In this document: in pieces, positions 25,905 through 34,134 of the stretch
Layout: each line of letters begins with the position of its first letter
Position numbering within the stretch: the first letter of the stretch is position 1
From: Bacillota bacterium
GTDB lineage: Bacteria; Bacillota; Clostridia; Lachnospirales; Lachnospiraceae
Direction: 5' to 3'
Assembly (NCBI GenBank): GCA_023391695.1
Contig: JAEWAK010000017.1
Span: 1 to 64,000, forward strand
Length of the DNA: 64,000 nucleotides
Notes under the pieces: model-generated
The model's input: only the letters and a program-made list of their open reading frames with translations
Told to the model about the DNA's origin: nothing
Database searches by the model: none
Translations under genes and position numbers: made by a program

Positions 25905-27905
25905 ATGATTAAGCTAAGTAATAATATTTTGGTAAGAAGACATGAAAAAGAGCTCCTGACAATTGAGTCCTGGGGGAAAAATGCACTGCGGGTACGGGCA
26001 ACACAGCTGGGAGAGCTGGCGGAAAAGGAATGGTCGGCATTAATACCGCAGCCTTCTGGTGAGGTCCAGGCAGAAACCAACGGTAAATCCGCAGTGATCG
26101 TAAATGGTAAAATCCGCTGTGAATTAATGGCCACCGGAAAAATGAAATTCTTTAACCAAAAAGGAGAATTACTTCTGGAAGAATTTGAACGTAACCGCTT
26201 CCGTACAGAAATCGAAGGGGAGTATAACAGTGCCCTGGAAATTGATCCTAGAACCTTTGAGCCTATTCCCTGTACGGATAATTATAAATTAACGGTACGC
26301 TTTGAACCTCGGGACGGTGAAAAAATATATGGAATGGGACAGTACCAGCAGCCCTGTCTGGATGTGAAAAACTGCCGGCTTGAGCTGTCTCACCGCAACT
26401 CCCAGGCCAGCATACCCTTTGCCCTGTCAAGCCTTGGATACGGATTTTTCTGGAATAATCCGGCAGTGGGAGCCGTCACCTTCGGCAAAAATGTTACGGA
26501 ATGGATGGCAGCTTCGACTAAATATATGGACTATTGGATCACAGCCGGTGATACTCCTGCTGAAATTGAGGAAGCTTATGCTTTAGCTACGGGAAAGGTT
26601 CCCATGATGCCGGATTATGGAATGGGCTTCTGGCAGTGCAAGCTGCGTTACCAGACACAGGATGAAATTATAGAAGTAGCCAGAGGTTATAAGGAGAGAG
26701 GGATTCCCATTGATGTGATCGTATGTGATTATTTCCACTGGCCGAATCAGGGAGACTGGAAATTTGATTTAAATTATTGGCCGGATCCGGATAAAATGGT
26801 AAAGGAATTAAAGGAAATGGGAATCGAGCTGATGGTTTCCATCTGGCCTACGGTTGAAGAGGAAAGTGAAAATTATAATGAGATGAAGGAGGAAGGCTTT
26901 CTTATCCGGTCTGAGCATGGTAAATCCCTGGGGCAATTGGGAAATGCGGCAATTTTTGATGCTACCAATCCGGAGGCCAGGAATTATGTCTGGGAGAAAA
27001 TCCGGAAAAACTATTATGAGAAAGGTATACGGATATTCTGGCTTGACGAAGCCGAACCGGAGCTTACGGGGTATGAATTCTCCCATTACCGGTACTTTAA
27101 GGGGACGGACATGGAAATTGGCAATATCTATCCGAAAGAATATGCAAGAATGGCTTACGAGGGCATGGAGGCGGCAGGCCAAAAGAATATACTGAATCTG
27201 CTGCGGTGTGCCTGGGCCGGCAGCCAGAGGTACGGTGTGCTGGTATGGTCGGGAGATATCGATTCTTCTTTCCGTTCTCTCCGCTATCAGTTTGCGGCAG
27301 GCCTGAATATGGGGCTTTCCGGAATACCGTGGTGGACGACGGATATCGGAGGTTTTCACGGCGGAAATATTTATGATGATGATTTTAAGGAGGTTCTCAT
27401 CCGATGGTTTGAATTCGGTACCTTTTGTCCGGTTATGCGGCTTCATGGCTACCGGGAACCGGTAAAAGAACCCCTTGGATTAACCGGCGGCGGAAAGCAT
27501 AACAGCGGCGCGGAGAATGAAATATGGTCCTACGGTGAGGAAGTTTATGAGATCTGCAGAAAGTACATTTTACTCCGGGAGAGGATGCGGCCCTATATTA
27601 AAACTTTGATGGAGGAAGCGCATCAAAAAGGAACTCCGGTTATGCGGCCGTTATTTTACGATTTTCCGGAGGACTGCCGTTGCTGGGAGGTTACTGATGA
27701 ATACATGTTTGGCCCGGATATGCTGGTCGCGCCGGTTCTGTACGAAAAACAGAGAGAACGTCAGGTATATCTGCCGGATGGCACCTGGAGGAATTTAAAT
27801 GATAAAAAGGTTTATACAGGCGGCCAGGTAATTAGTTCCGATGCACCTATCGATTTAATACCGGTATTTGTAAAAGCTGACAGGCTGGACAATCTGTTCC
27901 ATTAG
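25905..27905 (+). CDS. glycoside hydrolase family 31 (alpha-xylosidase/alpha-glucosidase type)
   Basis: A 666-residue cytosolic enzyme. The N-terminal beta-sandwich covers ~1-200, then the (beta/alpha)8 barrel follows. The nucleophile is Asp381 in IFWLDEAEPEL, and the general acid/base Asp is in VLVWSGDIDSSF (~451). The barrel also has WWTTDIGGFHGG and the C-terminal RERMRPYIKTL. The WLDEAEPE form of the nucleophile motif is common in bacterial alpha-xylosidases and related enzymes, so action on xyloglucan-derived or alpha-glucosyl oligosaccharides is the best guess. It ends the YesMN/importer locus and would degrade what is imported. SD CGGAGG is 9 nt upstream. Confidence 0.9.
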   Translation: MIKLSNNILVRRHEKELLTIESWGKNALRVRATQLGELAEKEWSALIPQPSGEVQAETNGKSAVIVNGKIRCELMATGKMKFFNQKGELLLEEFERNRFRTEIEGEYNSALEIDPRTFEPIPCTDNYKLTVRFEPRDGEKIYGMGQYQQPCLDVKNCRLELSHRNSQASIPFALSSLGYGFFWNNPAVGAVTFGKNVTEWMAASTKYMDYWITAGDTPAEIEEAYALATGKVPMMPDYGMGFWQCKLRYQTQDEIIEVARGYKERGIPIDVIVCDYFHWPNQGDWKFDLNYWPDPDKMVKELKEMGIELMVSIWPTVEEESENYNEMKEEGFLIRSEHGKSLGQLGNAAIFDATNPEARNYVWEKIRKNYYEKGIRIFWLDEAEPELTGYEFSHYRYFKGTDMEIGNIYPKEYARMAYEGMEAAGQKNILNLLRCAWAGSQRYGVLVWSGDIDSSFRSLRYQFAAGLNMGLSGIPWWTTDIGGFHGGNIYDDDFKEVLIRWFEFGTFCPVMRLHGYREPVKEPLGLTGGGKHNSGAENEIWSYGEEVYEICRKYILLRERMRPYIKTLMEEAHQKGTPVMRPLFYDFPEDCRCWEVTDEYMFGPDMLVAPVLYEKQRERQVYLPDGTWRNLNDKKVYTGGQVISSDAPIDLIPVFVKADRLDNLFH

Positions 27906-28335
27906 TATCAAATTTACATACGTACATACCGGAATGAGGTGAACTGGCAGGTAGGGTCTGATATGGGCCGTACCTGTACAGTTTTAATCAGGGTTATAAG
28001 CACTTGTCCAATATTTATCTACAACCTTCTTACCATCTTATCACAGTAGAGCGTTTGATAAATTTGTTTGCCAGCCTCCATGAGCCATATAAACCGGTAT
28101 GTAACCTGTTGTTTCCAGATTTTAAGCTTTCCTTTATTCTTCCATTTCGTTAATATGTATTTTATTTTCATATCATTCCGATATAATTGAATACATACTT
28201 TCCTCTGCTTTCTTAAATATTAATCAATATTTTTTACATTTTTTGTGCCGGTATAATTATCAAGATATATTTATTTTAACAGATTCCGGAAAATGATTAG
28301 ACTTTTTCTAAAGTTTATGGTAATATATATAATGT

Positions 28336-28533
28336 TCATGGTATTTTAAGGAAACAAGGATATCCATATATGGAGATCCCCGTTATATTTTCACTTATTT
28401 CTAAAACCTTCTTTTTTAATGCAGGAAACTCACCATTATCCGGCCGGACTATAGTTTCCGGATCAGCTGTTTCAGAAAAGGTATTCCAGTTATCATCCCC
28501 CAGTTTTCCGTTTAACTTATAATCATTATATAA
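28336..28533 (-). pseudogene. C-terminal remnant of an unidentified protein
   Basis: A stop-free minus-strand frame of 65 codons without a start reads protein-like: GKLGDDNWNTFSETADPE..., VRPDNGEFPALKKKVLEISE, then GISIYGYPCFLKIP and TGA. It looks like the tail of a beta-sandwich enzyme, but I cannot name the family. It lies in an 898-bp gap (27906-28803) with no other supported gene. A 50-codon minus-strand frame at 28019-28171 lacks a good SD and is not called. Confidence 0.35.
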
Positions 28534-28687
28534 CTATTAAGGGATTAAAGATATAGAAAAAGTATTATGCATGTATTATATAATTGAAAAACAATAGATG
28601 CTGTCATAGATTAGAAATAAAGAAAAGTATGAAAAAGAAACTGCGAAATGTAAATAATGCTGATTTCCACTACACTTTTTTTGCTTA

Positions 28688-28716
28688 ACAAAATGTGGTA
28701 CAATATGACATATTGG
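28688..28716 (+). promoter_or_regulatory. extended -10 promoter of recQ; 29-bp copy also at 37913
   Basis: TGGTACAAT is an extended -10 motif (TGnTACAAT), about 90 bp before the GTG of the helicase gene. The 29 bases 28688-28716 recur identically at 37913-37941. The -35 region is poor (TTGCTT at 28681). Confidence 0.5.
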
Positions 28717-28803
28717 ATTAATAACGTCAGGGTAGGAATAAAAAACGAATAACAAGTAATTTAGCTGAATAAAAAATTAAAATTGCAAAGGGGAGATTGA
28801 AAA

Positions 28804-31140
28804 GTGAGTAATATAATAAATCGGTTAACGGAACCGATCGATAATGAGGAAAAACCGATGCAGACTTTTAGCAGGAATTCACCCGCAAACGTATTAAAAC
28901 AATACTTTGGGTATGAAAGTTTTCGTGAGGGACAGGAAATACTGGTGCGAAGTATCTTAAATGGGAAAGATGCTTTTGGAGTTATGCCCACAGGAGCGGG
29001 GAAATCCATATGCTATCAGGTCCCGGCCCTGATCCTGCAGGGGATAACAATCGTTATATCACCTTTAATATCATTAATGAAAGACCAGGTTTCTGCTTTA
29101 AATGAAGCAGGTATCCATGCGGCATACATTAACAGTTCACTGTCATCGAAACAGGTAAGCCTTGCCTTGAATTATGCAAAGGAGGGGAGGTATCGGATCA
29201 TATATGTTGCTCCGGAACGTTTGGAAACGGAAGAATTCCTGGACTTTGCCCTGCATACGGATATATCCATGGTCACGGTTGACGAAGCTCACTGTATTTC
29301 CCAATGGGGACAGGATTTCAGGCCAAGTTATTTAAAGATCGTTAAGTTCATCGAAGAACTTCCAAAGCGTCCCGTAATCAGCGCCTTTACTGCCACGGCC
29401 ACAAAGGAAGTTATGGAAGATATTATCTGTGTATTAAAGTTTAAGTTACCGGAAGTGGTAGTCACCGGTTTTGACCGGAAGAACTTATATTTTGAGGTGC
29501 GTACTCCGAAAAATAAGGATACGGAAGTGCTTGAATATATTAAAAATCATCCGACGGACAGCGGAATTATATACTGCAATACCAGAAATAACGTCGATGA
29601 ATTACAGGAGCTTTTAAATCAGGAAGGGATCGAAGCAGCCAGATATCATGCCGGCATGAATGATACGGACAGAAACCGGAACCAGGAGGACTTTATTTAT
29701 GACAGAAGACCGGTTATGATTGCAACGAATGCCTTTGGAATGGGAATCGATAAGTCCAATGTCCGCTACGTGATCCATTACAATATGCCCAAGAACATGG
29801 AAAGTTATTATCAGGAAGCCGGAAGGGCCGGCAGAGACGGAGAAGCCTCGGAATGTATCCTTTTATACGGAGCAAAAGATGTACAGGTCAACCGCTTTCT
29901 GATTGAAAAGGGAAATGAAAATGAAGAACTGACGGCTGACGACCGGATACTGGTACTGGAACGGGATATGGAACGTTTAAAAAAGATGACTTTCTATTGC
30001 TTTACCAGAGAATGTTTAAGAGAGTATATCCTCCGCTATTTCGGCCAGTATGGAAAATGCAGCTGCAATAACTGTTCCAACTGCTTAAGCAGTTATGAAG
30101 AAAAGGATGTGACAGAGATAAGCAAGGATCTCATAGGCTGTATTAAAGAGAGCGGTCAGAGATATGGAAGCAATGTCATTGTTTCTACCCTTATGGGAAA
30201 AAGGACGGCAAAAATTACCGTTAACCGGATGGTTCAGTCAAACTATTACGGTAAATGCTCCCGGGAATCGGAAGCCTATTTAAAGCAGATTTTAAACAAA
30301 CTTCTGATCGAAGACTTCTTATCTGTTACAAACGATAAATTTTCCGTAATAAAACTGACCCGGTTATCGGCAGAAATTTTAGAAGATAAAACCACCGTAG
30401 TATTAAAAATGCCGAAAGGTTATGAAGAGAAGAAAGCCCCCGATAAAGGAAAATCGCTTCAACGGTCTGAAATCTTAACGTCCAGGGGGTTGACGCTATT
30501 CGATCTTCTAAGGCAGGTCAGGACCGACATTGCAAAAGAGGAAGGTATGCCTCCTTATATTATATTTTCCGATAAAACCCTGACGGATATGTGCATTAAG
30601 CTGCCCTTAAACAAAGAAGAAATGTTAACGGTTTCCGGAGTTGGCGAAAATAAATATCAGAAGTACGGACAGCGGTTTGTTGAAGCAATTGAAGCATTTA
30701 CAAACGGGAAAAAGGAAAATTTATATTATGAAAATCCAGCGGAAGAGGTTCCTGTTTCACAAACCATAAGGCGAAAGCAGAAGCAGGAGTTCTGTCTGAC
30801 AGAGGATATGAAGGAAGCGTATCGTACGGAAGGAACGGTAACAATAAGCCAGTTTGTGGAACAGCTTAATAATATGAGGAATGAAGAAAGTATGAAAAGG
30901 CTTGCCGCTACGAAACTTACGGCAAGGCTTCGGGAGGAAGATTATTTGGCCGAACGCTATAATGAAGCGTATGGCAATAATATAACGCTTCCCACCGAGA
31001 AAGGGCAAGAAGCCGGAATTACGGCCAGCAAGCGAACCAGCCAGCGCGGAAATGAATACGAAGTAATGATGTATGATGAAAATGCACAGAAGCTGCTTTT
31101 GGAGATACTTGGATGGATGGCTGAGACGAAAAAAGATTAA
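28804..31140 (+). CDS. recQ: RecQ-family ATP-dependent DNA helicase
   Basis: A 778-residue protein from GTG 28804 (GGGGAGA, 7 nt spacing). SF2 motifs: Walker A MPTGAGKSICYQ (~residue 60), DEVH-type VDEAHCISQWG, SAFTATAT, the helicase C motifs GIIYCNTRNNVDEL, MATNAFGMGIDKSNVRYVIHYNMPKNMESYYQEAGRAGRDG. The RQC zinc site has four Cys in CFTREC...CSCNNCSNC, then a winged helix, and an HRDC domain at ~residues 560-640. The last ~130 residues after HRDC form a further helical extension, found in longer clostridial RecQ proteins. Role: 3'-5' unwinding in recombination and fork repair. It has its own promoter and is not in an operon. Confidence 0.95.
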   Translation: MSNIINRLTEPIDNEEKPMQTFSRNSPANVLKQYFGYESFREGQEILVRSILNGKDAFGVMPTGAGKSICYQVPALILQGITIVISPLISLMKDQVSALNEAGIHAAYINSSLSSKQVSLALNYAKEGRYRIIYVAPERLETEEFLDFALHTDISMVTVDEAHCISQWGQDFRPSYLKIVKFIEELPKRPVISAFTATATKEVMEDIICVLKFKLPEVVVTGFDRKNLYFEVRTPKNKDTEVLEYIKNHPTDSGIIYCNTRNNVDELQELLNQEGIEAARYHAGMNDTDRNRNQEDFIYDRRPVMIATNAFGMGIDKSNVRYVIHYNMPKNMESYYQEAGRAGRDGEASECILLYGAKDVQVNRFLIEKGNENEELTADDRILVLERDMERLKKMTFYCFTRECLREYILRYFGQYGKCSCNNCSNCLSSYEEKDVTEISKDLIGCIKESGQRYGSNVIVSTLMGKRTAKITVNRMVQSNYYGKCSRESEAYLKQILNKLLIEDFLSVTNDKFSVIKLTRLSAEILEDKTTVVLKMPKGYEEKKAPDKGKSLQRSEILTSRGLTLFDLLRQVRTDIAKEEGMPPYIIFSDKTLTDMCIKLPLNKEEMLTVSGVGENKYQKYGQRFVEAIEAFTNGKKENLYYENPAEEVPVSQTIRRKQKQEFCLTEDMKEAYRTEGTVTISQFVEQLNNMRNEESMKRLAATKLTARLREEDYLAERYNEAYGNNITLPTEKGQEAGITASKRTSQRGNEYEVMMYDENAQKLLLEILGWMAETKKD

Positions 31141-31196
31141 AATGGTAACCGGAGGGCTTATAAAGCCAAGTGCCGGATCATTTCCGGATGCTGCCT

Positions 31197-31844
31197 TTAC
31201 TTGACTATCACACCCAGAAAACGGGCCAGGGTAGCAGCCTGATATATATCCACAATTGCACCGGCCAATTCCATGTGATTATCAGACAGTATAATATCAT
31301 CAATGCGGCTTTCTCTAAAATCAATTCCCTTTAAAGGTGTTTTAAAGAAATCGCAATTATTTAGTGTTACATCCTTCAGTTCAATTTCCTTTAATATACA
31401 TTCCGCCAGACAGGCATTGCTGAAATTGGAAGCGGATAGAATTATTTTCTGGAATTTGGAATGATCATAATTGGAATAAGAAAAATTACAGTCCATAAAA
31501 TATACATGCTTTATGGTTGAATTCTGAAACTTGCTTCCGATTCCCTTGCAGGAAATAAATTCTACTTGATTAAAATAACCGTTTTCAAAAGTACTGTTTG
31601 AAATATCACAATTATTAAAACGTACATTCGTAAATCCTGCTTTATTAAAATTACAATTCAATAATTTACAATGGTCAAATTCAACCATACTGTAATCGAT
31701 ACCCGATAAATCTTCGTCCGTAAGAATTTCCGACGCAAATAATAACCCTTCGGCCGCCCGTTCCTGCAACTGTAATTCGGAGATTTGGCTGAACATGGGG
31801 CCTGCTTCCGGTAATTCTGGTATATGAGGTGTATTTATCTTCAT
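31197..31844 (-). CDS. pentapeptide-repeat protein
   Basis: A 215-residue protein. Residues ~45-185 follow a five-residue period with a central hydrophobic or aromatic residue (FDHCKLLNCNFNKAGFTNV, NNCDISNSTFENG, MDCNFSYSNYDHSKF, SASNFSNACLAECIL, FFKTPLKGIDFRES). This gives a right-handed quadrilateral beta-helix. Many such proteins have unknown roles; some protect gyrase from quinolones, but nothing here proves that. The short N-terminal part and C-terminal helix (AGAIVDIYQAATLARFLGV) are family-typical. It converges on recQ with a 56-bp gap. SD AAAGGATATAAT is weak. Confidence 0.85.
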   Translation of the reverse strand: MKINTPHIPELPEAGPMFSQISELQLQERAAEGLLFASEILTDEDLSGIDYSMVEFDHCKLLNCNFNKAGFTNVRFNNCDISNSTFENGYFNQVEFISCKGIGSKFQNSTIKHVYFMDCNFSYSNYDHSKFQKIILSASNFSNACLAECILKEIELKDVTLNNCDFFKTPLKGIDFRESRIDDIILSDNHMELAGAIVDIYQAATLARFLGVIVK

Positions 31845-31921
31845 TGGTATTATATCCTTTCTCTTGATATTATAGTATTATTGTAGTCTATTGATTTTTA
31901 GGCTTATTTTATACGAACCCC

Positions 31922-31950
31922 TTTACAATTGCCAAATATGGTGGTATATT
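31922..31950 (+). promoter_or_regulatory. promoter of orphan antitoxin-like RNA (module 1)
   Basis: TTTACA (31922-31927), 17-bp spacer, TATATT (31945-31950) with an extended -10 TG. It drives the short RNA called next. Confidence 0.65.
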
Positions 31951-31956
31951 CAATAT

Positions 31957-32050
31957 AAGAAAAGGAGCAACCGCCCACAAAGTGGTTAGCCTCCCAGTGT
32001 TAGATTAACTGCCCAATGGTCCGGTCAAGAACAGGGGGCAGTTATTTTTT
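31957..32050 (+). ncRNA. antitoxin-like small RNA of a decayed type I module (module 1)
   Basis: From the promoter to a terminator made by AACTGCCC (32007-32014) and GGGCAGTT (32036-32043) plus six T. It shares GGAG-AACC...AAAGTGGTTAGCCTC and ATTAACTGCCCAA-GG-CCGG with the RNA at 32229-32321. On the opposite strand only the last codons of a toxin survive: RNKYKK then TAA, reading minus from about 32075 to 32044. Upstream of these the toxin frame is lost. This is therefore a solitary antitoxin copy. Confidence 0.6.
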
Positions 32051-32193
32051 ATACTTATTTCGACTGCATTTGGTAAAAATTTATATTTTATTATTAAATT
32101 ATAAGGTTAAAATATCACAAATATATCAAATGCTAATAGTATTTTGGTTATATATTACAAATTTTTGTAAAGCATATAAATATAAAAACATTG

Positions 32194-32222
32194 TTTACAT
32201 TTCACTTTTTAAATGCTATACT
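32194..32222 (+). promoter_or_regulatory. promoter of antitoxin RNA (module 2)
   Basis: TTTACA (32194-32199), exactly 17 bp, TATACT (32217-32222). Confidence 0.7.
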
Positions 32223-32228
32223 TATTTT

Positions 32229-32321
32229 AAGTAAAGGAGTAACCATCCAAAAAAGTGGTTAGCCTCTATTCGTCAGATTAACTGCCCAACGGACCGGCTA
32301 AGTCAGGGGCAGTTATTTTTT
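32229..32321 (+). ncRNA. antisense antitoxin RNA of type I toxin module 2
   Basis: A ~93-nt RNA predicted from the promoter at 32194 to an intrinsic terminator, AACTGCCC (32280-32287) with GGGGCAGTT (32306-32314) and a T-run. Its 3' end overlaps the last codons of the minus-strand toxin gene at 32313-32411. The two transcripts are convergent and can share this terminator, as in the Enterococcus par and Bacillus txpA/ratA systems. Its 5' part GGAGTAACCAT...GTGGTTAGCCTC repeats the start of the toxin mRNA (GGAGTAATCAT...GTGTTAGCCTCCC). Confidence 0.7.
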
Positions 32322-32411
32322 ATGCTTATTATTCCTATTATTTAAATAGGTAAGCAGTGCAATGATCATAAGTACAAAAGTAAATAAATCACTATATGTA
32401 ACATATTGCAT
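32313..32411 (-). CDS. type I holin-like small membrane toxin (module 2)
   Basis: A 32-residue peptide, MQYVTYSDLFTFVLMIIALL, ending TYLNNRNNKHKK. One membrane span with a basic tail matches the Fst/TxpA/Ldr-like holin-like toxin family of Firmicutes, which depolarises the membrane. SD GGGAGG is locked in a CCTCCC-GGAA-GGGAGG hairpin (+ strand 32420-32435) just before the ATG, so translation should be gated by mRNA folding. The promoter on the minus strand is TTGAAT (32497-32492), 17 bp, TAAGAT (32474-32469) with an extended -10 TG. The mRNA runs about 150 nt to the shared terminator. Confidence 0.82.
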   Translation of the reverse strand: MQYVTYSDLFTFVLMIIALLTYLNNRNNKHKK

Positions 32412-32694
32412 TGGCACCACCTCCCTTCCGGGAGGCTAACACACCCTGTCATGATTACTCCTTCATTTATCTTACCATATATTGTATATGGATTCAATCG
32501 AACATGGAATTAAAATCTTTCGTTTATATGTTCGTTTTCTATCGAATTTTTCAATAATTCATAATACAGTATTCAATGGTAACAGGAACAAGACCAATTA
32601 ATTGGTTTGGGATATTCACGAGTGCTTGCCCTCTAATTTACATAGGAGGAGGTGAACTTCTTTCACTATATTACATAGAAAGGAAGTGAGCCTT

Positions 32695-32802
32695 ATGATA
32701 ACTTTTTCGGATGCTTTATCTTTAATGATAAGTTTTGGTATGTTTATCATAGCACTACTCACATTTATTGTTGTAGTAATAAAAATACACAATAAAAAAT
32801 GA
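32695..32802 (+). CDS. type I holin-like small membrane toxin (module 3)
   Basis: A 35-residue peptide, MITFSDALSLMISFGMFIIA, then LLTFIVVVIKIHNKK. One long hydrophobic span with a basic end matches the 'putative holin-like toxin' family of clostridia. The SD AAAGGAAG can pair with ACTTCTTTC about 20 nt upstream (one bulge), again hiding the start. The hairpin ATGATTATCC (32799-32808) with GGATAATCAT (32827-32836) follows immediately and ends both this mRNA and the opposing antitoxin. Orientation is opposite to module 2, so modules 2 and 3 are back to back. Confidence 0.82.
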   Translation: MITFSDALSLMISFGMFIIALLTFIVVVIKIHNKK

Positions 32803-32884
32803 TTATCCTCAACCGCCTAAATTAGTGGATAATCATTTTAATCACTCTTGGGCAAGCATTAGTTTTTAACTTATGCTTCCTGTT
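32793..32884 (-). ncRNA. antisense antitoxin RNA of type I toxin module 3
   Basis: Minus-strand promoter TTTACA (32919-32914), 17 bp, TATAAT (32896-32891). The transcript runs into the GATTATCC/GGATAATC hairpin followed by ATTTTTTATT at 32800-32791. It overlaps the toxin's stop and 3' end. Its first bases GGTAACAGGAA and a later TGCTTGCCC repeat the toxin mRNA leader (GGTAACAGGAACAAG... GTGCTTGCCCTC near 32577-32632). Both convergent transcripts therefore begin alike, as in module 2. Confidence 0.68.
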
Positions 32885-33027
32885 ACCTATATTATAATTC
32901 TTTTACTATAAATTGTAAAGAACTCTTTCTGTACAATTTTCTATTATTATGACCTTACTATTAGTAGTTTAAATAATAACTATATCATTAGATTTTTTAT
33001 TTTAACAGTAATATTAAATGAATTTAA

Positions 33028-33276
33028 TCATTCTTTCTTAGGATCTAAATCTATAAAAAATTCAGCATAATCAACATTAAGAATTTCTTTGAACAAAATC
33101 AAATCACTGACAAAAATATTTCTAACGCCTTGTTCTATATGGGCATAGTTTGCTCTGGTCATGGAACGCCCCAACAGCTGTAATTTAATAACCATATCTG
33201 TCTGTGATAAGTTACGGGCTTTTCTTAACTGCTGTAAATTATTGCCGATATGAACGTCTTGTAAAAGTTTTTGCAT
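33028..33276 (-). CDS. XRE-family (Cro/CI-like) HTH regulator
   Basis: An 82-residue protein, almost entirely one HTH_3 domain: IGNNLQQLRKARNLSQTDMVIKLQLLGRSMTRANYAHIEQGVRNIFVSDLILFKEILNVDYAEFF. It diverges from a 120-residue unknown gene across a gap holding two near-palindromic GATACC-GGTATC sites. It is therefore probably an autoregulator that also controls that gene. SD AGGTGTTT is weak. The size and pairing recall small phage-like or toxin-antitoxin regulators, but no toxin fold is recognisable next door. Confidence 0.85.
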   Translation of the reverse strand: MQKLLQDVHIGNNLQQLRKARNLSQTDMVIKLQLLGRSMTRANYAHIEQGVRNIFVSDLILFKEILNVDYAEFFIDLDPKKE

Positions 33277-33292
33277 GAAAACACCTCCAATT

Positions 33293-33363
33293 TGATACTA
33301 AATGGTATCTTTGGTATTGATTATATCTAAATAAAAGTGTAAAATAGATACCAAGTGGTATCT
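33293..33363. promoter_or_regulatory. divergent promoter with two GATACC/GGTATC operators
   Basis: Operator 1 is TGATACTAAATGGTATCT (33293-33310). Operator 2 is AGATACCAAGTGGTATCT (33346-33363), a perfect 8+8 palindrome around AG. The + strand promoter is TTGATT (33317-33322), 17 bp, TAAAAT (33340-33345), with operator 2 sitting right on the start point. A minus-strand TATAAT at 33325-33320 would be blocked by operator 1. Confidence 0.65.
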
Positions 33364-33391
33364 GATGAAAAAAATTAAGGAGGATTATTAA

Positions 33392-33754
33392 GTGCAAGAT
33401 AATATAACTATTAAAACAGCCGAAGCCATCCGGTTAGTCAAGTGGCTTTCCGAACATCCCAAAATACAAATCAGGTTATTTGAAGATTATGCCCAAACAA
33501 CACCGGAAGAATTCTTGGAGATCATTGAGATACTGGAGAAAAACGGATTCTATGAAATGATCGTTGCCCTTATGATGAAAAACCAGTATAACATAGCATT
33601 GGAACAGGTTATATCAGAGTTTGTAATTGAAAAGATGATCAAAGAATGGGAGAGAATCGGAATGGAACAAATGTGTAGGGATATCAAAGATAAAATCAGG
33701 GTGAAAATAAAATTAAAAGATAAAGGAAGAGAACTCTTTTTAGATAATTTGTAA
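33392..33754 (+). CDS. uncharacterised helical protein in XRE-controlled pair
   Basis: A 120-residue protein from GTG (SD AAGGAGGATT). I recognise no family. It is charged and mostly helical (AEAIRLVKWLSEHPKIQIRLFEDYAQTTPEEFLEIIEILEKNGFYEMIVALMMKN), ends very lysine-rich (IKDKIRVKIKLKDKGRELFLDNL), and has no membrane span or signal. Its promoter overlaps an operator shared with the divergent XRE gene. It may be the effector of a small regulated module, but function is unknown. Confidence 0.6.
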   Translation: MQDNITIKTAEAIRLVKWLSEHPKIQIRLFEDYAQTTPEEFLEIIEILEKNGFYEMIVALMMKNQYNIALEQVISEFVIEKMIKEWERIGMEQMCRDIKDKIRVKIKLKDKGRELFLDNL

Positions 33755-33909
33755 TAATTCGTGAATAATACAAGTATCAGATTGGTAAGTAAGGAGAATC
33801 CTAAAGGCCTGAAAGGTAAGTTAAAATTCCATAACAAGGTAGAAGAATACGAAATTAATATCGTTTTAAAAACGGTAATTATTTCAATTTAAAATAATTA
33901 AAAAATATA

Positions 33910-33959
33910 TTGACCACTCTGGTCACTTGTAATATAATAATGAGTGACCAGAGTGGTCA
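33910..33959 (+). promoter_or_regulatory. TetR-type double operator over the ABC operon promoter
   Basis: Two palindromes, TGACCACTCTGGTCA (33911-33925) and TGACCAGAGTGGTCA (33945-33959), share the form TGACCA-N3-TGGTCA. They are also mirror images of each other, making a 17-bp inverted repeat. The promoter TTGACC (33910-33915), 17 bp, TATAAT (33933-33938) lies between them, with one operator on the -35 and the other at about +8 to +20. The remaining gap 33755-34134 has no convincing gene. Confidence 0.75.
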
Positions 33960-34134
33960 TTTTAGCTTTTAATAATATAAAATTAGAATCCATTGCAGAA
34001 AAAAAGCTATGCTTAAAGTTCCCATGGCGTATGGCGCACCAAAAGAAATATGCCGTTGAAGTAACAGTACATCAGTACATCAGCGCATCAGCACAGATTC
34101 TGGTAAGCCAGACTCCTAAAAAAATTACAGAAAA

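Noticed and set aside
26808..27446. A 212-codon minus-strand frame
   Set aside because: It lies entirely inside the GH31 gene on the other strand and has no recognisable domain or SD.
28019..28171. A 50-codon minus-strand frame starting MKIKYILTKWKNKGKL
   Set aside because: Poor SD and only weakly protein-like; it cannot be separated from chance in an AT-rich gap.
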